Below are positions 28,990 through 39,900 of a DNA stretch of 64,000 nt, one piece after another. Position 1 is the first letter of the stretch, and the number at the start of each line of letters is the position of its first letter. The DNA is taken from the NCBI GenBank assembly GCA_009995045.1, contig JAACQG010000009.1, positions 1 through 64,000 of the forward strand, in the 5' to 3' direction. The notes below the pieces were generated by a model. That model did no database searches. It worked only from the letters and a program-made list of their open reading frames with translations, and was not told the DNA's origin. The position numbers and the translations under genes were made by a program. The DNA comes from Alphaproteobacteria bacterium (GTDB lineage: Bacteria; Pseudomonadota; Alphaproteobacteria; Micavibrionales; Micavibrionaceae).

Positions 28990-30314
28990 GTATCTTTAAC
29001 CCCAAAGCCAAAGACACGGATTTCATGAGCGAGCTAGAGGCGGCGCACCATATGCGTCCGAACAAAGCTGCGATTTTGTTGTTTATAAGCATTATCGCGC
29101 TTGTGACCTGTTTGTTCTTCTGGTCGGCGGTGGCAAAGGTCGAAGAGATCACCCGCGCCCAAGGCAGCGTTGTCCCCTCGCAAGACGTCCAAGTCGTGCA
29201 AAGCCTAGAGGGCGGCGTGTTAGAAGCGCTTTTGGTGCGCGAAGGCCAGCAGGTTAAAAAAGGCGATATCTTGATGCGCATCAGCGACGTGCAATTTGCC
29301 TCCCAGGAACGCGGAACAGAGGCAAGGTCACTTAGTCTGCGTGCTAAAAAAGCACGGTTAGAGGCCGAAGCGCGTGGGCTTGATTTTAAACTGCCGCAGG
29401 AGGTTTTGGACAAAACACCGCAAATCGCGGCGAATGAAAAATCGCTCTATGAATCGCGCCAAAATGAATTGAATAATACTTACGCCATTTTAGACGACCG
29501 CATTAGCAAAGCCTCCGCCGAATTGGCAGAAACCAACGCGCAGATTACACGCTTTTCCAATTCCAAATCCTTGCTCGGTAAGGAGCTTGAAATCACAAAA
29601 GAGATGGTCAGAAAACGTGCCGTCCCGAAAATCGAAGAAATTCGTTTAACGCGTGAAATCAGTGATTTAACGGGGCAGATTAACGCAAATGTGCAGCGTC
29701 GCCGTGCCCTCCAGGCGGAAGTGGATGTGACAAAGAAAGAACGCGCATCCCAGCTTGATAAATTCCAATCACAAGCGCTGGGTGAGTTAAACCAGATCGA
29801 AACCGAAATATCCGGATTGAAAGAAAATCTGGCCTCCATCGGTGATCGCGTTGACCGCGCAGAGCTTCGCGCACCCGTTGATGGAACCGTCAACCGCATC
29901 GCGATTAAAACCATTGGCGGTGTTATCGAACCTGCCGCGCGCCTTGTCGAAATTATCCCGCTGGATGATGAGCTTAAAATCATCGCCAAGGTTAAGCCCA
30001 ATGAAATTGCATTTATCCGCCCTGGCCAACCTGCCAAAGTCAAAATCACCGCATATGATCCGCAAAAATACGGCGCGCTGAAAGGCGAGTTGGTGCGCAT
30101 CGGCGCAGGCAGCGTGACCGACAGCCAAGGCACCGCGTTCTTTGAAATCGAAGTGCGCACCGTAAAAAATCATATGGGCGATGCCGATAACCCGCTGCCT
30201 ATTACCGCGGGCATGGTTGCGGATGTTGAAATCATCACCGGCAAACGCACGATTTTAGAATATATGATGAAGCCGATCCTGCGCGGTAAAAACCGTGTCT
30301 TTACAGAGCGATAG
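28986..30314 (+). CDS. HlyD-family membrane fusion protein of type I secretion
   Basis: A 442-aa periplasmic adaptor. One N-terminal transmembrane helix (about residues 32-53, ILLFISIIALVTCLFFW), the split lipoyl domain starting VEEITRAQGSVVPSQDVQVV and ending RAELRAPVDGTVNRI, a long coiled-coil hairpin (roughly 105-275), and the C-terminal beta-barrel with KVKPNEIAFIRPGQPAKVK. It joins the ABC exporter to the TolC-like channel. Its start overlaps the ABC gene stop by 4 bases and the adenylate cyclase gene follows 9 bases later. Confidence 0.92.
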   Translation: MSIFNPKAKDTDFMSELEAAHHMRPNKAAILLFISIIALVTCLFFWSAVAKVEEITRAQGSVVPSQDVQVVQSLEGGVLEALLVREGQQVKKGDILMRISDVQFASQERGTEARSLSLRAKKARLEAEARGLDFKLPQEVLDKTPQIAANEKSLYESRQNELNNTYAILDDRISKASAELAETNAQITRFSNSKSLLGKELEITKEMVRKRAVPKIEEIRLTREISDLTGQINANVQRRRALQAEVDVTKKERASQLDKFQSQALGELNQIETEISGLKENLASIGDRVDRAELRAPVDGTVNRIAIKTIGGVIEPAARLVEIIPLDDELKIIAKVKPNEIAFIRPGQPAKVKITAYDPQKYGALKGELVRIGAGSVTDSQGTAFFEIEVRTVKNHMGDADNPLPITAGMVADVEIITGKRTILEYMMKPILRGKNRVFTER

Positions 30315-30323
30315 GCGGCATAG

Positions 30324-32543
30324 ATGCAGCATTTTTTTATCCATCCTATAACACGTTTTTTCTTCATGCTGATGGTTTTAGGCGCTCTGATCTATACCGC
30401 ATTAGGCTCAACAGGGTTCAAAGAGCGCATCAGCAATGTGGTGTTTGAACAATATATGAAAGCCAAACCACGCGAGGCATCAGGGCAATTGATTTTCGTA
30501 GACATTGACGACGTATCCCTGACTAAAATCGGGCAATGGCCATGGCCGCGAGACAAAATCACGCAGATGATCACCAACATCAACAAAGCGGGCGCCGCCG
30601 TCATTATCTTTGATGGCGTATTGGCCGAACCCGATCGCACCTCACCGGAAAATGTGGCGCGCCTGCTCGATGATAACCATCCAGCGAAACAAGCGCTTAT
30701 GGGGATGCCACAAAACGATAACGCCTTGGCCGAAGCCATTGAAGATACCGGTAAATTTGTCGCAGGGTTTACGCGTGGATCAAACCAGCAGCCACCCATC
30801 CTTAAAAAACGTATCTTGGTCAAAAAAGATGTTCAGCAATTCATCACGGCGAACAAAGATTTTGACGCTGGATATTTCGAAACATCGGCACAATTTCTGC
30901 CCGTTTTGCAAAATGCGTCGGCTGGCAATGGAAGCTTTATGGCATCCGCAGAATCGGATTCTGTTATTCGCAGGACAGGGTTAATCTTTCATAACGGCAA
31001 TCAAATCTTTCCATCTCTCGTCCTTGAAGGATTGCGCCTATATGAGCGTGACGGTAAAGAAGTCATCAAAATCAGCGCCAGCGACAACTATTCCAATATC
31101 AAAATCGCCGAGCCGTTAACTGCACATATCGGGCGTTATGAAATCCCGATGAGCGCGGACGGCAAAATGTGGGTTTATTTCAGACATTTCAGCGACGATG
31201 AAAACCTCCCCGCCCATGCATTCATCGGCAACGAAATCTTGCCTGATCTAAGCGGCAAGATCGTATTCATCGCATCCAGCGCAGAAGGGCTCATGGATTT
31301 GCGGGCAACACCGCTCGGTATGCAGCCAGGTGTTCGTATTCATATGAACGCTCTAGAACAAATCTTACAGCATAAATACTTGATCCGACCATTAACGGCG
31401 AATGACTTGGAGCTTGGCGCGGCAATGGCAATATCCGTGATCATCATTTTGCTGTCATTCTTTTTCAATCCGTTATGGTTATCGGGTATCGTCGTCCTCG
31501 CCTCTGGAGGCGGATTTTGGCTGTCATGGCATTTATTCGTAACACGCGGCGCATTATTTGATCCCGTTACACCGACCATCATTGTCGCATTGGTTTTTAT
31601 CGTCGCTTCAATTCTGAGCTATCTAAAATCAGAATATGAGCGCCGCCAAGTACGTGATGCATTCGGCCTATATATATCACCCGATTTCATGGAGGAGCTT
31701 GCCGCTGACCCTGATAAATTGCGCCTCGGCGGTGAAATTCGTGAACTCAGCGTCCTGTTCAGCGATATCCGCAGCTTCACCTCTATCTCCGAGGGCTTAT
31801 CGCCCGAAGAGCTGATCCAGCTCATGAATGATTTCCTAACCCCCATGTCCGATCTTGTGATGCAAAATCGCGGGACGATTGATAAATATATGGGCGATGC
31901 AATGATGGCCTTTTGGAACGCCCCGCTTGACGATGCACGTCACGCTCGCAATGCCTGTAACGCCGCACTTGGTATGCAGGCCGCGCTTGATCCGATCAAT
32001 GAGACCGTCGCCAAACGCGCGCAAGAAAGAGGCAAAGCCCCCATCCTTCTAAAAGCGGGAATCGGCATTAATACTGGCCCCTGCGCGGTGGGGAATATGG
32101 GGTCAAAGCAACGCTTCGCTTACTCGGCATTGGGGGACGCGGTTAACCTTGCCTCACGCCTAGAGGGGCAGACCAAAAATTATGGCGTGAATATCCTGAT
32201 CGGTGAAAACACATATAATGCAGTGACCGATTTTGCATGTCTTGAAATGGACCTTATTCAGGTGAAGGGCAAACAAGAAGCGGTGCGTATCTTTGCGCTA
32301 ATCGGGGATGAATCGATCAACGCGGATACTGCATTTATGGCGCTTAAATCAGAACATGATGCGATGATCAATGCCTACCAATCTGGTGACTTTAAAGCCG
32401 CAAAGGCGCATGCAAAAACTTGCGCGAAGATACAGTGTTTCGACCTTGATATGGTCTATGATGTGTATACCAAGCGATGCGATGCGATGATCAAAAACCC
32501 ACCCAAAGATTGGGATGGCGTTTATGTGGCGACATCAAAATAA
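30324..32543 (+). CDS. CHASE2-domain adenylate/guanylate cyclase
   Basis: A 739-aa membrane signal protein: N-terminal helix (residues ~8-28), extracytoplasmic CHASE2 domain (~40-345, with FVDIDDVSLTKIGQWPWPRD), three more helices (~350-430), then a class III cyclase domain (~465-640). Catalytic residues are all present: metal aspartates in FSDIRSFTS and DKYMGDAMMAFW, substrate-selecting Lys/Asp in KYMGD and SALGDAVNLASRLEG, and the transition-state arginine of the last motif. The K/D pair favours ATP, so cAMP is the likely product. It is 9 bases after the HlyD gene, suggesting co-expression with the secretion system, and ends 2 bases from a convergent cNMP-binding EAL gene. Confidence 0.9.
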   Translation: MQHFFIHPITRFFFMLMVLGALIYTALGSTGFKERISNVVFEQYMKAKPREASGQLIFVDIDDVSLTKIGQWPWPRDKITQMITNINKAGAAVIIFDGVLAEPDRTSPENVARLLDDNHPAKQALMGMPQNDNALAEAIEDTGKFVAGFTRGSNQQPPILKKRILVKKDVQQFITANKDFDAGYFETSAQFLPVLQNASAGNGSFMASAESDSVIRRTGLIFHNGNQIFPSLVLEGLRLYERDGKEVIKISASDNYSNIKIAEPLTAHIGRYEIPMSADGKMWVYFRHFSDDENLPAHAFIGNEILPDLSGKIVFIASSAEGLMDLRATPLGMQPGVRIHMNALEQILQHKYLIRPLTANDLELGAAMAISVIIILLSFFFNPLWLSGIVVLASGGGFWLSWHLFVTRGALFDPVTPTIIVALVFIVASILSYLKSEYERRQVRDAFGLYISPDFMEELAADPDKLRLGGEIRELSVLFSDIRSFTSISEGLSPEELIQLMNDFLTPMSDLVMQNRGTIDKYMGDAMMAFWNAPLDDARHARNACNAALGMQAALDPINETVAKRAQERGKAPILLKAGIGINTGPCAVGNMGSKQRFAYSALGDAVNLASRLEGQTKNYGVNILIGENTYNAVTDFACLEMDLIQVKGKQEAVRIFALIGDESINADTAFMALKSEHDAMINAYQSGDFKAAKAHAKTCAKIQCFDLDMVYDVYTKRCDAMIKNPPKDWDGVYVATSK

Positions 32544-32544
32544 T

Positions 32545-33759
32545 TTAAATTTCAAATGGTGCTTGCGCGCGTATGAATGTGATGACATCGCCTTCTGGCA
32601 TAGGTCTCGCGAAGTGATAGCCTTGCGCAATTTCACATCCCATATCTTTGAGCTGGTGCGCTTGCTCGGCGGTTTCAACACCTTCTGCAATGGTCTTCAT
32701 GCCCATATTGTGGCTAAGCTGCAGCATTGATTTCACGAGTGCCATCGCACCGTCATCATTCATCATATCATTGATAAAAGACCGATCAATTTTTAAGGTG
32801 TTGATCGGAAAGGATTGTAGATAGCTGAGCGAGGAATACCCAGTACCGAAATCATCAATCGAGATCCCCATGCCCGCCGCGCGGCACATATCAAGGGTCT
32901 CTTTGGCTTGCTCGGGTTGGCCCATCAACAGGCGTTCCGTAATTTCAAGGTGAAGGTTCTGAGGTTTTACGTCAGTAACGCTGAGTGTTTCATACACGCT
33001 TTCAATAAAGCCATCCGCGGCGAAATCATGACTGGTGAAGTTCACGCTCATGAAATAATCATCATGCCCGGTTTGTGCCTCGATATTCTTGAGGGCCATC
33101 AGTGATTTTTTCAAAGCCCATCGTGATGCTTCAACAATAAAGCCGCTATCTTCAATAATCGGGATAAATTGTGATGGCGGGATAAAACCAGCTTTAGGAT
33201 CGTTCCAGCGCATCAAAGCCTCAAACCCAACAATACGTCCGCTCGTAAAGCTAATCAAAGGTTGATAATGAAGCGATACATCGCCATTCATCAGCGCGAG
33301 CTTAAACTCATTTTCAATTTTAATGGACTCAACCACTTCCGAGCTTTGCACATATTCCAGCTCTGCCGCTTCCGCGCGTGAACACGAATTTTCATAGCTC
33401 ATGATGCCCGTGCGCATCAACATGTCGCGATAACGTGTTAAGATCACCTGTGTTGTCATCTTTAAGACAGGGTCAGCCTTTTCAAGGCGCTTTGAAAAAT
33501 CCTCTTTGGAAATCTCAAGCAATTGGCATTCTTCAATCGCACGGATCGTTGCGGTACGCGGCGCATTATCAATCAGAGCCATTTCACCAATCATCGCACC
33601 GCTTCCACGCGTGCCTAGGCTTTGTTCACTGCCATCGCCATTGGTAAGGATGATCTCAACGCGCCCTGATTCAATGATATACGCGTTCATGCCGATATCA
33701 CCCTGTTTCATGATGATGTCGCCTGATTTAAACGCCCGTGCTGCTTGTTTATGATGCAT
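32545..33759 (-). CDS. cNMP-binding EAL-domain c-di-GMP phosphodiesterase
   Basis: A 404-aa cytoplasmic protein joining a cyclic-nucleotide-binding domain (~8-115) to an EAL domain (~150-400). The phosphate-binding cassette is intact: IGEMALIDNAPRTATI, including the Arg and the Ala-Leu pair. The EAL domain has GFEALMRW, VNFTSHDF, HLEITERLLM, IDDFGTGYSSLSYL, KIDRSF and the glutamate loop EGVETAEQA, the full set for an active c-di-GMP hydrolase. The obvious reading is that cAMP from the adjacent cyclase controls c-di-GMP breakdown. There is no GGDEF domain and no membrane segment. Confidence 0.92.
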   Translation of the reverse strand: MHHKQAARAFKSGDIIMKQGDIGMNAYIIESGRVEIILTNGDGSEQSLGTRGSGAMIGEMALIDNAPRTATIRAIEECQLLEISKEDFSKRLEKADPVLKMTTQVILTRYRDMLMRTGIMSYENSCSRAEAAELEYVQSSEVVESIKIENEFKLALMNGDVSLHYQPLISFTSGRIVGFEALMRWNDPKAGFIPPSQFIPIIEDSGFIVEASRWALKKSLMALKNIEAQTGHDDYFMSVNFTSHDFAADGFIESVYETLSVTDVKPQNLHLEITERLLMGQPEQAKETLDMCRAAGMGISIDDFGTGYSSLSYLQSFPINTLKIDRSFINDMMNDDGAMALVKSMLQLSHNMGMKTIAEGVETAEQAHQLKDMGCEIAQGYHFARPMPEGDVITFIRAQAPFEI

Positions 33760-33899
33760 AAAACCTATTTGAAAAAAGAAACTTTGAACACACTATATAT
33801 AAGTCAATTTCGTTAATTTTATCTTATCGAGAATGCGTTTATTTTGCCATGAAAGCAATGTTTGCGTAAAAAACATGCCTGTGCATATCAAATCACTGC

Positions 33900-33929
33900 T
33901 TGACAAGCGCGCGCAATAATAGCTAATGT
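33900..33929 (+). promoter_or_regulatory. promoter of rpmJ
   Basis: TTGACA (33900-33905), 18 bases, TAATGT (33924-33929), 39 bases before the rpmJ start. The 209-base gap between the EAL gene and rpmJ holds no other feature that I can identify. Confidence 0.55.
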
Positions 33930-33968
33930 CCGCTCGCGTTAAAAAATTTACAGATTTGGATTAGACCG

Positions 33969-34094
33969 ATGAAAGTTACAAACTCACTGAAGACTCTTAA
34001 AAACAGAGACCGCAACAATCGTGTGATTCGTCGCAAAGGTCGTGTTTATGTGATTAACAAGAAAAACCCTCGTATGAAGGCACGCCAAGGCTAA
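33969..34094 (+). CDS. rpmJ: 50S ribosomal protein L36
   Basis: A 41-aa ribosomal protein of the large subunit: [17 protein letters not shown]...[14 protein letters not shown]. It has none of the zinc-binding cysteines, so it is the zinc-independent (C-minus) form standard in alphaproteobacteria. Start ATG 33969, stop TAA 34092-34094. Its own promoter and a weak hairpin terminator flank it, separating it from mreB. Confidence 0.95.
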   Translation: MKVTNSLKTLKNRDRNNRVIRRKGRVYVINKKNPRMKARQG

Positions 34095-34127
34095 GTCTTG
34101 CGCGTTTTACGCTTGTGAATCTTTTTT

Positions 34128-34161
34128 AAGCCGATCCTGTTGAAATCTGGGGTCGGCTTTC
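34128..34161 (+). terminator. hairpin terminator after rpmJ
   Basis: Stem AAGCCGA/TCGGCTT (34128-34134 with 34153-34159), extended by a CC/GG pair after one unpaired base, followed by only three T's. Probably a moderate terminator. Confidence 0.4.
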
Positions 34162-34214
34162 ATAATTGTAATGCATTATTAATTTGGGTCTGCTAACACT
34201 TGTATCTAAATTAA

Positions 34215-35276
<1,062 letters not shown>

Positions 35277-35406
35277 GGTATTCATTTTGCCTATCTTCAT
35301 TGTTTTTCAATAACTTTTCTCGTAAAATTAAAAGATAAAATTGTGTTGCGGCAATGATGTGCTGTAATACTTTATTTTTACAAAACCATAAGCGAATAAA
35401 TTTTTA

Positions 35407-36303
35407 GTGAAACGCCGTTCTTCATTACGATCAGATAAATCTTTTGGCGCACAGGCCATTGCAGGATTCTTGCCTGCAAATGGCGCGTCGAGCTTTTTAT
35501 TGATCGGTATCGGCTTTTTGATATTCCTCTTTTCCATCGTCAGCCCACAAAGCGTAAGCGGCATTCGCATGAGCGTCTCCGATGCGGTCACACCAATCTT
35601 CGCATCACTCACCAAGCCGATCGTCCATGTCTCTGATATCGTAAGAAATGCATCGGGTTTGGGGGATTTGCAATCAGAAAATATCCGCCTTAAACAGGAA
35701 AATATCCGCCTCAAAGAATGGTACCAAACTGCGCTCTTGCTTCAGGCAGAAAACAAATCTCTGCGTGATCTTTTGAATGTGAAAACAGAGCCACATTACA
35801 AAACAATCACCGCGCGCGTCTTTACCGATAATGGCAACACCTTCGCCCGTAGTATGCTTGTCTCCGCTGGTAGCGCGGATGGCGTACAAAAAGGGCAGGC
35901 GGTTATGTCTGGCGATGGTCTGATTGGCCGCGTTATTGAAACCGGGGAGAATTCATCGCGCATTCTTCTGGTGACCGATATCAACTCCCGTGTTCCCGTC
36001 CTTGTCGAGGACACGCGCCAGCATGCAATCCTCGCAGGTGACAACAATCACGAAGCCAGCCTGATTCACATCCCGCCCAACAGCGCGATTAAAAATGGCG
36101 CGCGCATCATTACATCCGGTCATGGCGGCGTATTTCCGCATGGCTTGGCAATTGGCCGTGTGACAAAAACAAAAGATGGGCAATTGCATGTTAAACCATA
36201 TGTTGATTTCAACCGCATCATCCATGTGCGTATCCTCGACAGATCCGCTGACCCGAACCTATTGCCAGCCGGCTCCAATAAATCTCTCAATGTTTTGCAG
36301 TAA
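35407..36303 (+). CDS. mreC: rod shape-determining protein MreC
   Basis: MreC is a bitopic elongasome protein that activates PBP2. The 298-aa product has a basic cytoplasmic tail, a transmembrane helix (~30-48, FLLIGIGFLIFLFSIV), a coiled coil (~88-120) with a notable tandem, SENIRLKQENIRLKE, and two beta-barrel domains (ARVFTDNGNTFARSMLVSAG, VTSGHGGVFPHGLAIGRV-like). GTG 35407 is the start; no strong ribosome-binding site precedes it. A 130-base gap separates it from mreB. Confidence 0.93.
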   Translation: MKRRSSLRSDKSFGAQAIAGFLPANGASSFLLIGIGFLIFLFSIVSPQSVSGIRMSVSDAVTPIFASLTKPIVHVSDIVRNASGLGDLQSENIRLKQENIRLKEWYQTALLLQAENKSLRDLLNVKTEPHYKTITARVFTDNGNTFARSMLVSAGSADGVQKGQAVMSGDGLIGRVIETGENSSRILLVTDINSRVPVLVEDTRQHAILAGDNNHEASLIHIPPNSAIKNGARIITSGHGGVFPHGLAIGRVTKTKDGQLHVKPYVDFNRIIHVRILDRSADPNLLPAGSNKSLNVLQ

Positions 36304-36308
36304 AGACA

Positions 36309-36857
36309 ATGCTGCCGTTTTCTTCCATCAGCGAAAGATTTGAAGATGTCGCCAGATACGCCGCCGTTTACGCGGTAATGCTTGTTTTCTTTATCGCCGA
36401 CGTGATCGCCATTCCAAATCCATTCGATTGGGTCATGTCCATTCCCTTTCTTGTTATCGCAATTTATTACTGGGCGCTATACCGCCCGACCATCATGCCC
36501 GCGATCCTTGTCTTCGCGCTCGGTTTTATGGTCGATATCTTAAGCGGCGCGCCCTTTGCCCTGAACGCCATGATCTTCGTGCTGCTGCAATGGGCAGTAT
36601 CAGATCAGCGCGTGTTCATCGCGGCTCAAGGCTTTGTCATGGTGTGGTTGATTTTTGGAGTCGTGTATAGCGGCCTGATTATCTTGCAATGGTTTGTAAA
36701 CGGATTGATCAATTTAAGCTGGATGTCCGTGACACAAATATTCCCGCAAATCGCAGTGGCGCTCATTATGTTCCCCCTGATTATGATGATTTTGCACTTT
36801 ATCCATAAAATTCTCCCCAATATGAAGATGTCGTTGTCATCTCGCGAATTGCATTGA
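36309..36857 (+). CDS. mreD: rod shape-determining protein MreD
   Basis: A 182-aa inner-membrane elongasome protein with about five helices; the PFAL...FALGFMVDILSGAPFALNA segment is the conserved MreD core. Identification rests on this core and the position between mreC (5-base gap) and mrdA (25-base gap). Confidence 0.88.
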   Translation: MLPFSSISERFEDVARYAAVYAVMLVFFIADVIAIPNPFDWVMSIPFLVIAIYYWALYRPTIMPAILVFALGFMVDILSGAPFALNAMIFVLLQWAVSDQRVFIAAQGFVMVWLIFGVVYSGLIILQWFVNGLINLSWMSVTQIFPQIAVALIMFPLIMMILHFIHKILPNMKMSLSSRELH

Positions 36858-36882
36858 TCCGCCGCCTGACTATAATAGTGAC

Positions 36883-38742
36883 ATGAAACAAAATGCTGAT
36901 ACCGTAAAGGTCTTCTCGCGCCGTGCATTCGTCATCGGCGGATTACAGGCCAGCCTCCTCGCCGTTCTCGGCGGGCGCTTGGCGTATCTGCAGGTATCCC
37001 AAGGGCAGCGCTATAAGATGATGGCGGATAAAAATCGCATCAGCATTAAGATGATCGCCCCCTCACGCGGTGAAATCGTGGATCGTTTCGGTGTACCGCT
37101 TGCGGTGAACAATCAGAACTTTCGCGCGCTCATTGTCACCGAGCAAGCCAAGGATGTTGAAAAATCCCTACGCGAGCTTCAAAAAATCATTGATCTCAGC
37201 GATAAGCAGATTGAAAAAACAATCAAGGAATCCAAGAAACGCCCTAAATTCACCCCGATCGAAGTCAAAGATGACTTAAGCTGGGAAGATGTGGCGCGGA
37301 TTGAAGTCAATCTTCCTGACTTGCCCGGCATATCAACCGATGTCGGTGAGCGCCGTACATACCCATTCGGCGAATCAACGGCGCATATCGTTGGCTATGT
37401 CGGCGCGGTGAACGAAAAGGAAATCGACAAAGATCCCGTTCTTTCGCTTCCTGGATTTAAGATTGGCAAAACAGGGATCGAAAAAAGCTTCGACAAAGAG
37501 CTTCGTGGAACCGCAGGCGCATCGGAGGCCGAAGTCAATGTGATCGGCCGCGAGGTGCGCGAGTTAAACCGCATCGAAAGCGGGCAGGGCAAACGCATCA
37601 CGCTTACCATTGATGGTGAGCTACAACGCTTCGCCCAAGACCGCCTCGCCGAGCAACGCAGCGTATCCGCCGTGGTGATGGATGCACATACAGGCGCAGT
37701 ATATGCCCTAGCGTCCTATCCCGCGTTCAACCCGAATGAGTTTACCAGCGGCCTGTCGGTTGAAACATGGCAGGAGCTTTTGGCCGATGCGGCGCACCCG
37801 CTCACCAATAAAGCCATTTCAGGGCAATACCCACCCGCATCCACATTCAAGATGATCGTATTGATGGCAGGGCTAAAGTCTGGGCACATCAATGCCAATA
37901 CGACCGTCTATTGTCCCGGTCATTACACATTCGGCACAGACAGGTTTCATTGCTGGAAAAAAAGCGGGCATGGATGGGTCAATTATATCACGGCGCTGGC
38001 CTATTCTTGCGATACCTTTTTCTATGAACTCTCCACCGAAATCGGCATTGAAAATATCGCCGCCATGGCACGTGAAATGGGCCTTGGTGAGCGTTTAGGC
38101 TTCGATCTTCCCAATGAAAGCGCGGGGCTGGTTGCTGACCCTGCGTGGAAGTTTGCCAACCGCGGGCAAAAATGGCAACCCGGCGAAACCATCGTCAGCA
38201 GCATCGGCCAAGGTTCAATGCAGGCAACACCGCTGCAGCTAGCGGTGATGACAGCACGCCTTGTTAATGGCGGTTATGCGGTAAAGCCATGGGTGAGCGG
38301 ATATGTGGGGGACGTGCCACATCAAAAAGAAGACTGGCCAAAGCTCGACCTCAATGCCAGCCATTTAGCGATGGTTAAAAAGGGCATGGATACCGTTGTG
38401 AACAGCAATAAGGGCACGGCTTACGGATCAAGAATACAAGAACCCGGCATGGAAATGGGCGGTAAAACGGGAACCGCACAGGTCAAACGCATCACAAAGG
38501 CAGACCGCGTTGCGGGCATTAAAAACGAAGATCTTGTCTGGCAACATCGTCACCACGCATTATTCGTTGGATATGCCCCCGTAGACAATCCACGCTATGT
38601 TGTGTCCGTAGTGGTCGAACATGGAGGCGGGGGATCAGCCGCCGCCGCGCCAATCGCGAGAGACCTTATGCTTGAGGTTCAAAAACGCGATCCCGCCAAT
38701 ACTTCAATTTTCGCCGGTCAAACAAAAGGCAAACCCGCATGA
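36883..38742 (+). CDS. mrdA: penicillin-binding protein 2 (elongation-specific transpeptidase)
   Basis: PBP2 crosslinks lateral-wall peptidoglycan with RodA. The 619-aa protein has an N-terminal helix (~12-30), the dimerisation/pedestal domain with APSRGEIVDRFGVPLA, then the transpeptidase: active-site PPASTFKMI (SxxK), YSCDTFFYE (SxD), and KTGTAQ. All three motifs are intact. Its stop overlaps the rodA start by 4 bases. Confidence 0.96.
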   Translation: MKQNADTVKVFSRRAFVIGGLQASLLAVLGGRLAYLQVSQGQRYKMMADKNRISIKMIAPSRGEIVDRFGVPLAVNNQNFRALIVTEQAKDVEKSLRELQKIIDLSDKQIEKTIKESKKRPKFTPIEVKDDLSWEDVARIEVNLPDLPGISTDVGERRTYPFGESTAHIVGYVGAVNEKEIDKDPVLSLPGFKIGKTGIEKSFDKELRGTAGASEAEVNVIGREVRELNRIESGQGKRITLTIDGELQRFAQDRLAEQRSVSAVVMDAHTGAVYALASYPAFNPNEFTSGLSVETWQELLADAAHPLTNKAISGQYPPASTFKMIVLMAGLKSGHINANTTVYCPGHYTFGTDRFHCWKKSGHGWVNYITALAYSCDTFFYELSTEIGIENIAAMAREMGLGERLGFDLPNESAGLVADPAWKFANRGQKWQPGETIVSSIGQGSMQATPLQLAVMTARLVNGGYAVKPWVSGYVGDVPHQKEDWPKLDLNASHLAMVKKGMDTVVNSNKGTAYGSRIQEPGMEMGGKTGTAQVKRITKADRVAGIKNEDLVWQHRHHALFVGYAPVDNPRYVVSVVVEHGGGGSAAAAPIARDLMLEVQKRDPANTSIFAGQTKGKPA

Positions 38743-39872
38743 TATCCTCCGCCAATTCATTCCATAGCGAGATGACCTTTTTTCAAAAGGTGCAGGGGCT
38801 GAACTGGGGCTTAATGGTGCTGATTATTGCAACGGCATGCGTGGGTTTCGCGTGTCTGTATTCGGCGGCGGGTGGTTCAATGTCGCCTTGGGCGTCGAAA
38901 CAGCTGATGCGCTTTATCGTTGGTTTTGTGGGTATGCTTATCATTGCCCTGATTGATATCCGCTGGTGGTACAAACTGAGCTGGCTGTTCTTTTTCGGTG
39001 GCATGGCGTTGTTGATCATCGTTGAGGTCATGGGGCATGTCGGCATGGGCGCACAGCGCTGGATCAATTTAGGCGTGATCCAGCTACAGCCTTCCGAAAT
39101 CATGAAAATCGCGGTGGTTATGGCGCTGGCGCGGTATTTTCATTCCGCAACCATCGAAGATATGCGCAGGCTTAAATTCCTCATCATTCCTGCAATCGTG
39201 ATTGCTGCTCCTGTATCGTTGGTGTTGCTGCAACCTGATCTGGGGACATCATTGATGATTATTATGGCTGGGACATCCATGTTCTTTATGGCGGGCGCAT
39301 CCATATGGATATTCATCGCAGGTGCGGTGATCGTGTGCGCCTCTGTTCCAATCGCGTGGCAATTCCTGCATGACTATCAAAAGGCGCGGGTGATGACATT
39401 TCTCGACCCCGAAAGCGACCCATTGGGCGCAGGCTATCACATCATGCAATCAAAAATCGCGCTCGGCTCCGGTGGGGTGGAGGGCAAAGGATTCCTTCAA
39501 GGGACGCAAAGCAATCTCAACTTCCTCCCCGAAAAACAAACCGACTTTATCTTCACCCTATGGGCGGAAGAATGGGGGCTGTGGGGTGGTTTAGGGCTAT
39601 TGGTATTGTTCTGGATGATCTTCCTCTACGGCACATGGATAGCGCTACGCGCGCGTCAAAATTACTCTCGTTTCCTTGTGCTGGGTTTGATCGTCAATTT
39701 CTCGCTTTATGTGTTTATCAATATCGCGATGGTGATGGGGCTAATTCCAGTTGTTGGCGCGCCGCTGCCGCTCATCTCATATGGCGGTACATCCATGCTC
39801 GCCGCGCTCGCAAGCTTCGGCCTCATCATGAGCGCAAGCATACATCGCGACAGCAAAGTGACCCGGGTATAA
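38739..39872 (+). CDS. rodA: rod shape-determining SEDS glycosyltransferase RodA
   Basis: RodA polymerises lipid II for wall elongation, paired with PBP2. The 377-aa multi-helix protein has the SEDS blocks GAQRWINLGVIQLQPSEIMK, LLQPDLGTSLM, FLPEKQTDFIFTLWAEEWG and PLISYGGTSML. Its overlap with mrdA separates it from the division paralogue ftsW at 1094. Last gene of the mre operon; convergent with grxD. Confidence 0.96.
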   Translation: MISSANSFHSEMTFFQKVQGLNWGLMVLIIATACVGFACLYSAAGGSMSPWASKQLMRFIVGFVGMLIIALIDIRWWYKLSWLFFFGGMALLIIVEVMGHVGMGAQRWINLGVIQLQPSEIMKIAVVMALARYFHSATIEDMRRLKFLIIPAIVIAAPVSLVLLQPDLGTSLMIIMAGTSMFFMAGASIWIFIAGAVIVCASVPIAWQFLHDYQKARVMTFLDPESDPLGAGYHIMQSKIALGSGGVEGKGFLQGTQSNLNFLPEKQTDFIFTLWAEEWGLWGGLGLLVLFWMIFLYGTWIALRARQNYSRFLVLGLIVNFSLYVFINIAMVMGLIPVVGAPLPLISYGGTSMLAALASFGLIMSASIHRDSKVTRV

Positions 39873-39900
39873 TTTTAAAAGAAGGAGTGGGGGAGGCGGT

